Assembly (NCBI GenBank): GCA_013396655.1
Contig: WBMV01005054.1
Coordinates: forward strand, 1,179,372 to 1,243,371
DNA length: 64,000 bases
DNA from: Campylorhamphus procurvoides
Taxonomy: Eukaryota; Chordata; Aves; Passeriformes; Dendrocolaptidae
Reading direction: 5' to 3'
Shown here one piece after another: positions 25,601-38,800 of this stretch. How positions within the stretch are numbered: the first letter of the stretch is position 1; every line of letters begins with the position of its first letter. The position numbers and the translations under genes were made by a program. The notes under the pieces were generated by a model. It worked only from the letters and a program-made list of their open reading frames with translations. It searched no databases and was not told the origin of the DNA.

Positions 25601-28600
25601 AAAGACCTGAGCAAGAGGAGAAGACAGTGGTGTGGGAGTCAAAGAGGAAGGAATAGGGAGCAAATGCATGCTAGCCACAACATGGGATGCCTCTGGAAGA
25701 AATACACATGGCTTGGATTGGCCGAGTCAAAAGCGCCTTTGAGAAGACATTGCATGTATTAAGGAAGCCACCTAGGGAAGCCTGAGAGATCGAAGGGCAT
25801 CATGAAGCTCTTGGCAGGTGCTCCAGCATGGGAGCCCTGCAGCTCCCCATGAGGCACACCCTAAACAATTACCCCACTGGCTTACAGGGAGCATCAGGAG
25901 CCACTCCAGCTCCTGCCTGGCCAATTGCCCTCCCTTTACCTGGTGTCTGGCTCCTCCATCTCCCTCGCATCCTCCAGAGGCTTGACATAAGCTTCAGGGA
26001 ACCAGCCACACCTAGGGTACAGGAACAGACAAATGAGGTCCTGGAAACCATGCTTTGTGGTTCTTTAGATTCAGCTGCCCGGCATTCTTGATCTACATCC
26101 ATCCCATACATCAACCAAGCACTGCTGACACTACCACGTGTCACGGGGTTCCTGAACTTCTTTCACCTATAGGTGGGGCACAGGGTTATCATGAGACAGA
26201 CCTTGAGCTTGGAGCAGAACTCACTTATCTCAGAGGTCGTGCAAAATCTGTGCTCCTGGGAGCAATGTTGGTGTAATACAGGAAGAGACACCTCAACTAA
26301 CCGCAGTCACATGGAAGCTATGGAAAACTCTTCCAGGGATCTCTCATCAGCTCTGCTCCAGAAACCCCCCAAAAAGAAAGCACAGCTCTTGTTCATCTCA
26401 CATCTGAGTGTGAGCTTTCCTGCAGAGCACACTGTAGGGATCCCGTGGAACAGGGCGGGCTTTGCACACAGGTGTTGGAGAGCAGTGCCACAGGGAGTAA
26501 TTCAGTAAGCACTAGGTGCAGCAGTTTCCATGTTCTGCCTGTGCTGGAGGCTGTGGCAGCAGTTGCAGCTTGGGCTAAAGCCTCTCAGGTAACTCCAGCA
26601 GTTCATGGCCCTGAGCTGGATCCCATGACAGGAGTCACTCAGTCATGCAAGCCAGGAGGAGGGTCACTGCAGCCCTGGCTCTTCCACCCAAAGCCCCAGG
26701 AGCTTTTTCAGGCAGCTCATCCATGCAAGCCCTGCCCCACCACATCTCCTCAGCTCAGAGAGCCCTCATCCCCGAGGACACGGTGATGTCCCACTGACAC
26801 GGTGGGTGAGACACAGCGCCCAGGCCACACCAGGTGGGGAGGGTGGGTGGCAATTTTGGGTTTAACCCTCCCAGCTCTGACAAGCCTGCATCAGGGCAAT
26901 TTACAGCACCAGAGTCACATACGTGGACAAGCCCTCCAGTTTTCCATAGAGCCAGCCATTCTGCGCATCCGGCATCAGCACCGTGATGACATCCCCGGAG
27001 TCAAACCGTAGCAGGGTCCGGTTGGTACCCGTCGTGTGGGGCACAATAGCCTGCACTCTTGCCGTGCCATTCCTCTTCCTGCCCTCACTGCCACTGCCGG
27101 CCTCGCCAAAGGAACCAGAACGGGAGGTACGGCCCGTAGGAAGCAAACCTGTGGGGAGGCATCCAAGGAGTCTGGGTGGAGTGTGGCATCCTCCTGTAGG
27201 GGCCACACTGCCTCAAAGGGTCCACTGCTTCCCCAGTCAACTAATTACTCTAGAGCAGGAAAAGATGGACTTTCTGTCAGGGAGAGAACAGGGCATAGCA
27301 TGGGCAAAGCGTGGTAAGCATCTTGCAGGAGTAAATCAACTGAAGCCAAAACCATTTGTTTTGCACTATATCCTCTTCTGCCAAATGTCTAAAGCATAGG
27401 CACTGAATGCCCTGGCTGATGCCCTGCCAGACAGTTCTCTTCCTCACCCTGCTAGAGGTACTGACCATTTGGGTAATTTTTCTCTCCCCCTGCCCTTTTT
27501 TACTTTTTTTAAACACTTTAAGCTGAAATTTCTCACGAAGGAAAAGCAGGTGTGTCATAAGGTAAATGGTTTGGTTTCATAGGGCAAGCTGATATTTAGT
27601 CTGTAGCATGAGGGAAAGTGCTTTACTAAAATGGAGTGCCAGAAAAAACAGAGCTTGTGGTTCAAGGAGCCTTGAAAACTGCACATCTGCAGGCCTCACA
27701 CAGCCAGCCAAAGCCTGGCTTTACCATCGATGGACCCTGCCCTGAAGGCTGAGCTCACCTTCTACTTCAGCCTTGCCATCTCCAGCTCCCAGCACTCTCT
27801 TCTCACCATGCCCAGGAATGTGGCTGAGGACTGGTGGTCTGATAGAGTGGTGGTCCCTTTCCAAACCCAACCCTCTTCCCAGAGAGGTCCAAACCCTGTG
27901 TCTCCCCACAACACTGCTCCCAGATATGGGTCATACTGGCTGATGGTGTCCTCCGCAGTGGCCGCCTGGGGGACTCTGGTTGAGGAGACAGTCTCATTTC
28001 TGGAGGTTCTGAAGAGAAGATGCTGGATCTGTTCCCAGTCATAGAAGAAGCAAAGTCCCCAAGGGGTCTCTGGGGCTGCTGGAAGGAAAGGAGGCTGAAC
28101 ACACATCCACAGAGGCTGTGTTGTGCAGGAGATGCTCTCACAGGTACATGGTTCCTCTCAGAAAGCCAAACACCACACACTCCCCCCTTGCAGCCCATAC
28201 ACATGCTTCTCTTCATCTTGGCCAGTAAAGGCCATGGAAACTGGACAAGGCAACAAGTACCATGGTCGGCCAAGGCTTGGCCTTGCCCTGCAGCTTTACC
28301 ATAATAGAATCATGTAATAGTTTGGGGTGGAAGGGACTTTTAAAGGCCTTCTAGTCCAACCGCCTGCAATGAGTAGGGGCATCTTCAACTAGATCAGGTT
28401 GCTCAGAGCCCTGTCCAGCCTTGAATGTTTCCAGGGCTGGGGCATCTGCCACTTCTCTGGGCAGCCTGCTCCAGTATTGCACCAAATAAAGTGAAGATGT
28501 CTGTGGGCTCCTCACCATCTCGAGATGGGTGGGCGTGAGCCGTCCTGATGGGTACCCCTGGCTGTGGGAGGCAGCGAGAAGCCCCTGTGAGTGGCTGTTT

Positions 28601-31600
28601 GAGGGGTTGCGACTGGCCTCCAGCTGCTCCTTCCACCGTGGTGCCTTGGTCTGGATCATGCCCCGAGCCTGGGGAGAAAGAATGAAGAGGCAGTGATGGA
28701 CAGGGCAGAACAGCTACAGAGGCTGACACATGCATTATATTAGGGACCACATCCTCCCACAATCACGTCTGTGGGAATGGCCAAACAGCATCCTACAGGA
28801 GTGAATTTCCAGAATGGCAGGGACCCCGTGGTCCCACTGACCCTGCTATAAACACCTACATCACCCTTCTCTCCTCCATCACTCACACACCCAACTAATC
28901 CTGTGTCAACACCATCCTCAGCCATGTTCTTCCAGCCTAGAATGGCCAGCCTGAACCTCACAGCAAAAACCAGAGTTTCCTGCTCAGTCCACACACAGAT
29001 GTCGCCTTCACCTAAGTGGCGGCTCAGTCCTGGCTCCCCCTGGCTGCATGCTCCCCCAGCTCTGCTGCCCTACACGTCAGGGCCATACCCTGCTATAAAA
29101 CTGGAGGAGAGTGTTGTAGAGCATCTGGTGCTTTTCAGCCAGGAAGCGGTAGCGGCGTTTCTCCTCCAGCTCAGCCTCCCTCTGGCTCTCAGAGACAAAT
29201 GCCTGCATCTCCGAGCGCAGTCGCATCACATTCTCCTGCACCACAGGGAAAAAAAAGAGAAAGGGATCAGTGAAAACCAAGCAGAGTGGGCTCACACATG
29301 GCAGGGCAAGGGCTGAAAGGGGTCATCATGTCAATCAGCTTCCCAGTCCACTTGCAGTGCTGAAGCACCACAGACAAGACAGAGCAGAGTGGAAGGGGTT
29401 AAGTCTTTGCACACTGAGGCTTCCTAAGTGAGGGAAAGGCTTGGCAGAAGGGAGCACCTAAGGTCAGTAGCACCCTGTAAAGTAGGAGTTTCCTGCTTTC
29501 AAGATAAACCTGCTGCTCTTTGAATATTGTGGGCAATCCCTTGGCTAAAGCTGCTGAAAAATCAACCCTGGCTCCACAGAGATCATCCAGTTCTTTTTTC
29601 CAGCTCCCTTTCCTGGAATCATTGCTTACCTTCATCTCCCGGGTGTTTTTATCACGAGCCCTCTCCATTCTCCACAGCTCTGCCATGCACTTATCCAGGT
29701 TGGTGGCCCTGCGTTGGTACTCCAGCTCATAGTGCTTCTGGCTCTCCTGCAAGGGAGAATCCAGGCTCAGTGAGGAACTGAGACCCAGACACACTGTGGA
29801 GCAGGAAGAGTGCTGCTCTGATGAATGGTTGAACATCTGAGTCCCCCTGAAATCAGGCTTCACTGAGACCTCTTATAAAAAGTCTTTCTTTACCTTTCTT
29901 TTTATTTTGAATGGCCCCAGGGTGCTGATGAACCTCAAGATCTCAGGAGCAAGAACTGGCACCCAGTTCCCCCAGCACTGGGAGCAGACCCCCAGGCCTC
30001 TGTCTCCCTCCATGACACTATCTACCAGAATGGCCAGCTGGGCCACAATGGCACAGGACCCATAGCCATGCAGAGGCTGATTTGGGAAAGCTGGGAACTC
30101 TGCTTTTGGGATGCTGAGTCTCTCAGCTCTGCCGAAGCATTCTACAATTCCCACTACAGAAAGAACAACCACCTGCCCTCTTCAGCTCTCCACCATCAGC
30201 CAAACAAAGGGGGTTTGTTCCATGATGTGAGAAGACAAGCCCCCCTACCTCGTGCTGAGAAAAGTCAAGGAAGACATCAAATGCTCAAGCAAAAATCCGT
30301 GGGTATAGAGGAGAAGGAAACAAGGAAGGATGAGAAGAAGGGAGTTTGTCACTCACACTGATGAACTGCACATCCATTTTGCTGTTCTTCTCCATGTGCT
30401 GCAGCAGGTCCACATGGAAGGTCTGAGCCTGAAAGTGGTGAAGGAGCCATCACTCTCATGCCTTCACCAGGTGGGATGTTGCATGCACTGTGGTGGGGGT
30501 GGCTCATAAAACTTGCTGTGCTAGAGACTCTCTTCCTGCCTGAATGCCCCAGCCAAGCTCTGCGCATACCAGCTCTGTAACACTCCTCTGCCATGTGCAG
30601 CATGGATAGCAGGGAGGCAGGCACCTGCCTGCAGGCAGATATGAGGACAGGTGAATTTGGCAAATGCTGATAAGCTGTGCTTAAGGAAGTCCCTTTATTC
30701 CCTACTCCCACCAGCCCTCGGGAAAACCACTCACCACAACTTCCAAATCAGAGCTCAGTAGTCTCTGCATATCAGACATCTGCATAAGAATTTCACCTTC
30801 AAGGAAAGAGACAGGAGAAGGTGTAAAAATACTGCAGCCGATTCCTTGCGTGCCCAAGAAGGCAGACCAGCATGGTGCAACTCAGGCTGATGATACATGG
30901 ATGTGAAAGTCCAAGAGATATCGCAAAGCACTGCTCTCTGCACCCTGAGAGAGGCTGATAGCCCTTCTCCCCAGGCACTGCCAACACAGGGTTGCTCCAG
31001 TCCATGAAGTGGCTGGACCAGCACTCTGCTACAGCACCAGATACCAGCAGGCAGCCTCACCTCTGCCATGGGCTCTGGGTTTCTGCTCTGCCACAGCCCA
31101 GACAGGTGTCATTTCTAATGTTCTAGCTGTCCTAGGGGAGGGCAGCTATGGCACTCACTGCTGATATTGTGCACGGTCCCACTTCACCAATGTTGGTATT
31201 ATGAAACAAGGAATGGAAGAGACTGATGACAGGGAGCAGAGGAGCTATCTGGGAGGTGCATATGACAACAGGAGTCTGCAGAAAGGACACATCTGTTGAA
31301 AGTGTTTTACTAAAATGTTTAGCAGTGGATAGTTCCCTGAACGTATTTTCAGCAGTCGCCACTAGGCTGTAGAGGTATTTGCATGGCAGAGTGTAAGCCC
31401 CTCAGCCCCAAGCTGCCGCCCCAGCTATTGCAGGCTCAGGAGGACAAGACCCCATCTGCTGTTGTCAGTGCATGCTCTCCAGCTTTTCCCTCACACCTCC
31501 AAGGAGGAAGAAAGTGGTTCCTCCATGATGGGACATGCCTCAACAAGAACTAGTTTCCATGAGAGGTCCATCCCAGGAGCTAAGCTCAGTAATTGACCTC

Positions 31601-33236
31601 AGAGAGATACAGGGGCCATGAGGGATATTCAAGGACACACAATAAATTTGATTCTCACCACCTGGACAGGGCCTAGTGTGGTGAGGCACCATTTAGAGGA
31701 GCTGTCTTTCTTTCCTCAGTACCTGGAAAGGGACCAGCTAAGGGAGAAAGCAAAAAAATGTAACTGTGGCTCATCACAGGACAGAAGATGATGTGTGAGA
31801 GAGGCTTACCCAGCATGTGTGAGGTGGAGCTCTGCAGAGCTTGCTCCCCAATCTTCTCAATTGCCTTAAAATACACTTCAGCTGCTTTGGATAATGCTGT
31901 GAGGAGAGGGGAGGGAGATAAGAATATGGCCTGCCTTCCCACCATCACCAGACCCAGCAAGCAGTACAAAGAACAGCCACACCCTGGTACCTTGCCTATA
32001 GGCAAGGGCACCCCATCTCTCCCCAGCAGCAGTGGGTCCTGGAGCAGAAGAGTGCCTAAGAGCAGCTCAGGACACATCAGAGGTGGTGAATCAGCAACCT
32101 TGTCCTGGGTGACAGCACAGCAGATGCCCAGGATGAATGCAGCAGTATGGTTTGGAGCCCCAGCTATGTGGAACCCCACTCACCATGGAAGGCACGAAGG
32201 TAGTTGTTCCCCAGGTACACCAGGTTCTCCAACGCAGGGTTGAACTGCTCCAGGATGCTCTGTGGTCAGACAGGAGCATGTTAATGCCGTTCTTCCCCAC
32301 GCCCCAGAGATGTGAGCAGGTGGATGCCCCCCTTGCTCCAGTTTGGCTGGGTAGGAGCTCCCCCAGCCACAGCACTGCCTGGCTGTGGTGATGTGCAGCC
32401 AAGCACAAAGTCAGCTCCCTGCAGAGGAGATGGTTTGGAACTTTGGCTGCCTTTAGTCTTTCCAAGTTAGCCAGGGGAGGAGTAGTGCCAGAGGACAAGG
32501 TAGGCCACTGCAGAGCCAAGTGGTTGCCTGAATGAAGATAGTTTTCTCCCAGGGTCCTACATCTACTGCAGGCAGGGGAGTAATTGCAAGGGGATCTGAG
32601 CAGCCTTTTCCCTCAACCCAGAGCTGGCCAGTGTGAAGGTCACTGTTTAGAATCCAGGCATGAACACGACTCTTTCCTGGCCAGGATGTGGTGCACTGCC
32701 AGAGTCAGCAGCTCAGTAAGAGAAGAGATGGACTTCAGACCAGCCTCTCCACTTTTATTTGCTGCATTTTTCGAAGGTGTACATTCAGAGAAGACCAGAG
32801 ACTGCAATAAGCAATTCTTCCTTCTGCCAGCCCTCACTACTTTCTTTCACCACTGAAGTGTGCAAGGAAGCATTTATGCAATCAGACTGCTCTTCCCAAT
32901 GAGGGGGAAAACAGCTGATTGAACTTCTTCTACCAGCAACCAAGGTGTGTCACACTTCATGCTCCACGTCCAAACCACCCTCGTTGCCCAATTCCTTCCC
33001 AAATCTGCCTTTACGACCCATGCCAACCCCTCCTCCTGCCAGCCATCTGCTTTCAAACACACTCCAAAGCCCACAGGGACTGCTGCAGTTCAGCCTTCAG
33101 CTCTCCACCCAAGGGAGCCTTTGGCAGAAAACAGCTCTTCTCTCACCCACACATCTCCCCTATATAAATAAGAGCAGCCTTTGATGCTGACACTCACCTT
33201 ATAGATGGAGATGGTGGATCTGTAGGACAGATCCAT
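22668..33236 (-). CDS. BAIAP2L2: BAIAP2L2 (Pinkbar), I-BAR and SH3 domain protein
   Basis: Fourteen coding exons: 33236-33198, 32259-32184, 31896-31810, 30796-30735, 30428-30357, 29746-29630, 29235-29089, 28668-28516, 28078-27937, 27148-26923, 26011-25940, 25606-25426, 23598-23558 and 22743-22668. They total 1491 bases, 496 residues (human 529). The start is fixed by an in-frame TAG just upstream of the ATG; the N-terminus [13 protein letters not shown] is shorter than in human by four residues. Residues 1 to about 200 form the IMD/I-BAR helical domain ([36 protein letters not shown]). A Pro/Ser-rich linker follows ([16 protein letters not shown]). The SH3 domain is at about 329-388 ([17 protein letters not shown]), and the conserved tail runs from [17 protein letters not shown] to APIIR. 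Known role: binds phosphoinositide membranes to make flat or gently curved sheets at epithelial junctions, and is needed at stereocilia tips in hair cells. Exon 9 has a tandem CAGCAG acceptor, so one Gln may be optional. Confidence 0.96.
28301..28497 (-). mobile_element. CR1 LINE 3' fragment
   Basis: Read on the plus strand this is the well-known reverse complement of a CR1 3' end: TAGAATCAT, then TTTGGGGTGGAAGGGAC, a match to the TCTAGTCCAACC block, GGTTGCTCAGAGCCC and CTTCTCTGGGCAGCCTG. CR1 is the dominant LINE of birds. The 8-bp terminal repeat side (ATTCTATG-like on the minus strand) is at 28301, so the element is a 5'-truncated copy in the same orientation as BAIAP2L2. It lies in intron 8, ending about 17 bases from the 5' splice site of exon 8. 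Divergence from consensus looks moderate. No coding capacity remains. Confidence 0.88.
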
Positions 33237-34289
33237 CTCTGGAGCCTATTCCCTTTCCCACGGAGACGCAAGGAGCAAAGGAGAGTACAAGGTGCTATAC
33301 TGGCTGGGAGGCCTCTGCTTCTGCACAGCAGGCTGGATGGAAAGAGCCTGTCACTGGCAAGGAGAGACAGCAGGAAGACACAGACGTGGTACAAAGGGAG
33401 CACTGATGGAGTTTAATAATTCACCAGCCGAGAGACTGGAACTTGATCTCTGGAAGTAACCAGACTCTGGGGAGAGAGGAATCCTGCGACAGCCAGCAAG
33501 GACATGTGACTGCCTCCTTGCATTATTGATTGCCGGTTTGGTACCCAGCTCTCCCTGTCCTGACACCTGCAGAGCCAGCCACCTGCCCAAGTAACTGCCT
33601 TATGGCTCGCTGCCTCTGTCACTACTGCCATTCGGAGGTGGCTTGTCTGGCTTTGCTTTGGTAGTGGAGCATCTTCAGGTCTCTCTAATGCAGACACCTC
33701 AGGAATCAGGATATCCCCATCAGCTTGTGATCAGAGGCAGCAAATAGCAGCAGGCAGCAGAAACACAAGGAAAGCTCAACACAAATTTCAGCTCTTCCCT
33801 GCCCTCTATTCCCCCACCCTAGGCTTCAGCCCTCTGACTCAGCCTCCCTCCCACACCCAGTCTCAGTGAGACTCCCCAGCAGCAGGAACAGGCTTCTCTC
33901 TGAATCCTTTCTGGGTTTCACCTCTGGTGAACTGGGATTGGCACTGCCATTGCAAGTGCTCCTGGGCATGCACCTGGCAGAGAAGGACAAAGCAAAACCC
34001 AGTCAGAGCTTCCCCTGGCAGCATCCACCCCAGTTCAGAGTGGCAGGCACAGGGCTCCCAGATTTCCTTTGCTCAGGATGGGTCTGGAGGTCTCCACAGG
34101 CCACTGTGCCACAGCTTGGCTCAGGCAGGTGAGGAGCTGATGGATACAAAACTGGGTTGCATGACCCGCAGTCCCTGCACTCCCCATGACCTACTGCCAG
34201 CTGAGGAGCAGAGCTGGCTGCTCACTGCTCTCCAGACCAAGGGCACAACAGCTGAACAGCTCCCAGGGCCCTCACCCTGAGCTGCCCTG
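33237..34289. other. BAIAP2L2 5' flank, no gene seen
   Basis: About 1 kb upstream of the BAIAP2L2 start codon. It should contain the BAIAP2L2 5' UTR and promoter, but no TATA box, CpG island or clear non-coding exon stands out. Open frames here look like chance. Confidence 0.45.
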
Positions 34290-34590
34290 ATTCTGGTTGG
34301 GACTGTGTTAATTTTCTCCCTGTGGCCAGTACAGTGCTGTGTACTGGATTTAGTATGGGAATTATGTTGATAACACAACAGTGTTGTAGTTGTTGCTAAG
34401 TCTAAGTCAAGGACTTCTGTTTCCCATGTTCTGCCAGTGAGGAGTTGCGCAGGATGCCAGAAAGGAGCATGGCCAGGACAGCTGACCTGAAAGAGCCAGA
34501 AGGATTTCCCATGCCATAGAACATCATGCCTAGTATACAAACTGGGGGAGTTACCTGGAGGGCCTGCTTTGCTCTGGTTGCAACTACTGT
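34290..34590 (+). mobile_element. ERVL-type LTR fragment (passerine-like)
   Basis: The block begins TGTGTTAATTTTCTCCCTG and continues through GGATTTAGTATGGGAAT, GTTGATAACACA, TTGTTGCTAAGT, CAGCTGACC and CATAGAACATCATGCC to a TATA-like GTATACAAACTGGGGG (about 34533-34548). I recognise this as an old LTR of an endogenous retrovirus family that is very common in songbird genomes; I recall the family only approximately. Plus orientation. It sits between the BAIAP2L2 start and the PLA2G6 poly(A) site. No internal viral genes are attached. Edges are approximate, and the start could be 34304 if the LTR begins with TG. Confidence 0.7.
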
Positions 34591-34814
34591 GGGACAATCA
34601 GCCACTCACACCACAGCTCCCAGGGCTGTCTGCAGGGACACGTCATTCACCTCCTGGTACAATTCTGTGTCTCAAGGAGCCCTATTCCTCATTTTCTACC
34701 TGCAAGAAATTCAGAGGCTGCAAGCTCAGAAGCCCTCTGGAAACTTGGAGGATGGAGAGAGAGAGAGAAAACAACCATGGACTGCATGATATCAGAACCA
34801 AATGCAAATCCTTC

Positions 34815-34820
34815 TTTATT
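34815..34820 (-). terminator. PLA2G6: Probable PLA2G6 poly(A) signal
   Basis: AATAAA on the minus strand, about 1.07 kb after the PLA2G6 stop codon. It is followed on that strand by a GT/T-rich and CT-repeat stretch (about 34785-34750) that suits a downstream cleavage element. Less canonical AT-rich sequence at 35740-35790 could provide an earlier site. Confidence 0.55.
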
Positions 34821-35890
34821 TCAGGTCATGTCAGTTTTTCATAGCAGCACAACAGGAGTCCATTCAGTCAAAAGCAAAGGATTGAAGATTCAGTTTTTTG
34901 TGTTACTCCTCAAAATGCCTCCAAATACAGACATCAGTTATTTATAAATATGCAAAATTTACCGCAGAAACAATGAGTATTATACCAATCACAGTGAAAC
35001 TTACAGTAGTAAAAAAAAGTAAACCTAATTGTCACAAGGTCAGCTTCTTTGGTGGGAACCAATCTCAGAGCATTTCATTTCCATGTTAAGAATAAAGAGA
35101 AATGATCTCTCCACCAAGCAAAGGGTCTTGTCTGTTACCCTGAGCTTGCTGCAAGTAAAGTCAGGCTTTTACATCTCAGCCCTTGAGCAAAGAGCAGCAC
35201 AGCAAATCAGGTGGCACTAGAAGTCCTGGGTAGAGGGGGTCTGCTCCCCCCCTAGGCACAGTCAGTACCTGTCTTGCCAGCTCACCTCAGAGGAGAAAAA
35301 GAAGCTGCTATAGAAGACAACTGTCTCAGGAAAGGTTTGCCCTTCTCCCAAGGCCAGATGCAACATTCTGTGCCATATCTACTCCAAAAAGTTGCAGTAT
35401 TTGTGCTCCTCTTCAAACTGGGCATGTTGAAGGAAAAATAATCCCTTTTCCCAATACTTTACACTCTGAAATACCTTGGCCCCTGTGGGCCAAGCAATCC
35501 CTGAAGCTTTGTTGGGCTTTAGGCCATTCTGTGACTTGGGAAGGTGCACGGTGCTTTGTCAGTGGAGGTACTGCAAGACAGGAGACATTCCAGCTGCTAC
35601 ACCTCAAGACAGGTAGCTGGGGGCTCTGGATTCTGCGTTAGACAGCAGGGCAGCAAAACCAAGCACAGCAGCAGAGATGGGGCTACAGAACAAGGACAAC
35701 TGTCAGCATTTCATAGCTGTCTTGGAATACATGTGTATGTGCACTGTTGTCTATTAAATATTATTAATTCCTCATAATTATTATTACGAATCCCTCTCCC
35801 ACCTCAACCTTGGTTGAGGGGCAAATCTGAGCCATTTCAGTGCCTGCTGCTCCTTGCCTTTGGGATGCAGAATGGGAACCTCCAGATCAG

Positions 35891-38800
35891 TCATCGGCAG
35901 AGATGTTGCACCAGCTGCTCAAACTGCTCCCGATGCTGGTAGATGTACAGCTGGGTGTCCCACAAAGCATTCACCAGCACAGTGTCATTCACCTCGTCCA
36001 GCATCACCTCCGTGTGCAGCTGAGGGCTGAGCCTGCAGACGCCAAGACAGCATAACCAACTGGGCGCAGACACAAAGGTAACCAGGTGCAAGCTTGCCAA
36101 GTAGGAGACTTTTGCCAAGTGTCTCCTGCCACCGAGGTGCTCACTGGCCCTTTATCTATCAGGCTTGCAGAGCCTCAGTTCAACAACCACAGCACGTGAA
36201 GGCCAAGTCCAAAACAGGCTGTGCATGGTGGAATAGGGCAGGATGCACATCCTGAAGCTCCATGCAAGACAGCATCCCTCAAGCCTTCATTAACTGGCTC
36301 CTGACCAGGTGTGTGCGCTGCATCAGCTCATGCAGGGGGCCAGGGCATCCTCCACTGCATCACTGAGGTGTGAGGGGAGCGGGCAGGGGACAGGGCTGGG
36401 CAGGCATGCCTCTGGAGGGGATGCTATTTGGGATGATGTATGCCACAGCCAGGTCTGAAGTGAGAGGGATATAAATAGGTCTGCACAGAGAGCGAAAAGG
36501 AAGCTCCTACCGGAAATATGGGACATCCGTCATCTCACACCAGGCCCTGGCACGATCCACAGCTGGGCCATCTGCGTCAGTGCACTGCAGGAGAAACAGC
36601 CCCACAGTTACAGCCTGACTGCTCTTCCCCTGCCAGCAAGAGGCTTCCCTGGCACCAAGTTGAACTGCACAAGCTGCAGAGGGAAAGGAAAAACCAGGAG
36701 CAAGTTCATCCTGGATGGCCTTGCTCACCACCAAGAGTGGGGCAGCTTTTATATTCATTTATTTGTTTTAATTTTTAACATAAGAACAGTGCTCCTGATC
36801 CTTGGGACACAAGGAATTGCACCCTACAGATTCTCCATACATCACAGCAGTGACTAGACTCCCTTAAAGAAACTCTCAGGATGACATGAATGACAGCCTC
36901 CTTGGGATTTTATCTCTATTCATTCTGGCCAAGCCTTGTAACAGCACAGCCTGTGATTACTACAGGCTTTCTGGGCTATCCTGGGACAGCTTCCCTGGGA
37001 GCCCTGAAATAAAAGACAGCTGAAGCACAGGGAGTCTGGGCACTTTCTTACTTTAGGAAGCTAAAAAGGAGATAAAGCAACAAAATTAAGATCACAGTCA
37101 GAACTTTGGTTCTGATCTTTCTGGTTTTCATTCATTAGGAGTGTTTTCATGCACAACATTTAATGATCTTCTTTCTGAAGCACGCAAGCTCATATTCCTA
37201 TTACACACTCCTAACCACAGCTCTCAACAACTGCTTTTTATTAGTGACTCTCCCACTTCTCCAGCATTTACTTATTTTCCCAGTCAGGATAGCAAAGCTT
37301 TTCTACAGAAAAATTAATTGCTGTTTTCCAAGGCTTGATTTCTTTTTTTTTGGTCCAGGTTGCTGAGGTGCTAATCAATGCTTCCTGGATAGACGGTGAG
37401 TTTCACAAACTCATACCTGCAAATGTTCCTAAGGGTCACTGACCACCATCCTGTCCTCAGCCCCTTTCAGCTGTAAGAACCTCCCTTGGAACTCAAAACC
37501 CCAAAGAAACAGACAGTTCCTAAAAATCGCGGGAGCACAACAGGTCTGAAGTCACCCACTACATCCATGGTCAGAGCAATTCCAAGGAAACAGAATTTAC
37601 TTCCAAAAGGAAGAAGCTGAAGACTGGAAACCTTTTCTCCCTCCCTGCAAGCAATCCCAGGGGTCTTTCCCCATCCCCTCCTTCCCATACTCACACAATC
37701 CACCACCATCTTGCCGAGCTCCCTGGCCCCGAAGACAGTCTTTGCCAGCTCCCAAGGGTTGGAGGGGCGGAAAACATCCACAGAGCTCACCGGGACCTGC
37801 GGAGGCTTCCCTGTCCCCAGGGAGACCACCAGCCCCAATTTTCTTACTTCCTGCCCCCGACCCTGCAGACAAACAAAAGATTTGTTTACAGGAATCAACA
37901 ATGAAGGCAGAACATGTCTTTCACAGCAGTCCTGGGGAAGCTCTGAAAGCCAAGGCAAAAGGCTCTGTAACCTTTTATCTCCCACCAAAGTACGGCTTGG
38001 CAAGACAGGTGTAACCCACAGGACTTCAACAGTTGCACTGTGCTGTTCCCTATTCCCCTGACTAAACCCATGGGATCACTCCAGAGATGAGTCCTGGGAC
38101 CAGAGACTGTGAAACAGTCCAACTCTTCACTCATTTTGACAACACACCTCCCCTTTCAGCTACAGGGAGCCATAGCTGCCAGTATTTATTCGTCTTTTTG
38201 AAGAACTTGCCACACCACAGAAGGCATTCGTTCTTCAGCCTCGCAGAGTACCCTACTCTTGTCTTCCCCATTTATTTTTGGGCAGAAAAAGGCCCTGAAG
38301 AGCTGCATCAAGGGCCACACACAACCATCAACAGAATCATCCTTGTTCAAAGTAGCAAGGAGAGGCTGACAAGACTGTCCCCCTGTCTCACACCCTTGTC
38401 AGAAGAGGTATCTCACCTCCCAGCCACCACTCCCAACACATATTCCCCTCCATACACTCCCTTTTAGGATGGTGCACTGCTAACTTGTTTATCCACTAAG
38501 AGGCAACCATTCCCAAACCCATTTCCTTTCCAAGGGAGGCTCAGTGGGGGCAAAAAAAGCCCCAGTTACCAGTCAGGGCTAGGATTTCCCTCACCTTTTT
38601 GATAAGTGTCTTGTTGTACTCGTGGATCTCGGCCATGGCATCGAGGGTCGGGTTGTTGGCCAGCAGCCCCCCATCCAGGAAGCGGCCGATGGGCCGGAAA
38701 TAAGTGGGAGCTGCACCACTGCAGCGGGCAGCACGCCACACCAGCTGGTCTGGAGGGGGACAAAGCAAAAGGCCTCTTGCAGTACCTCTGCTCTGCACAA

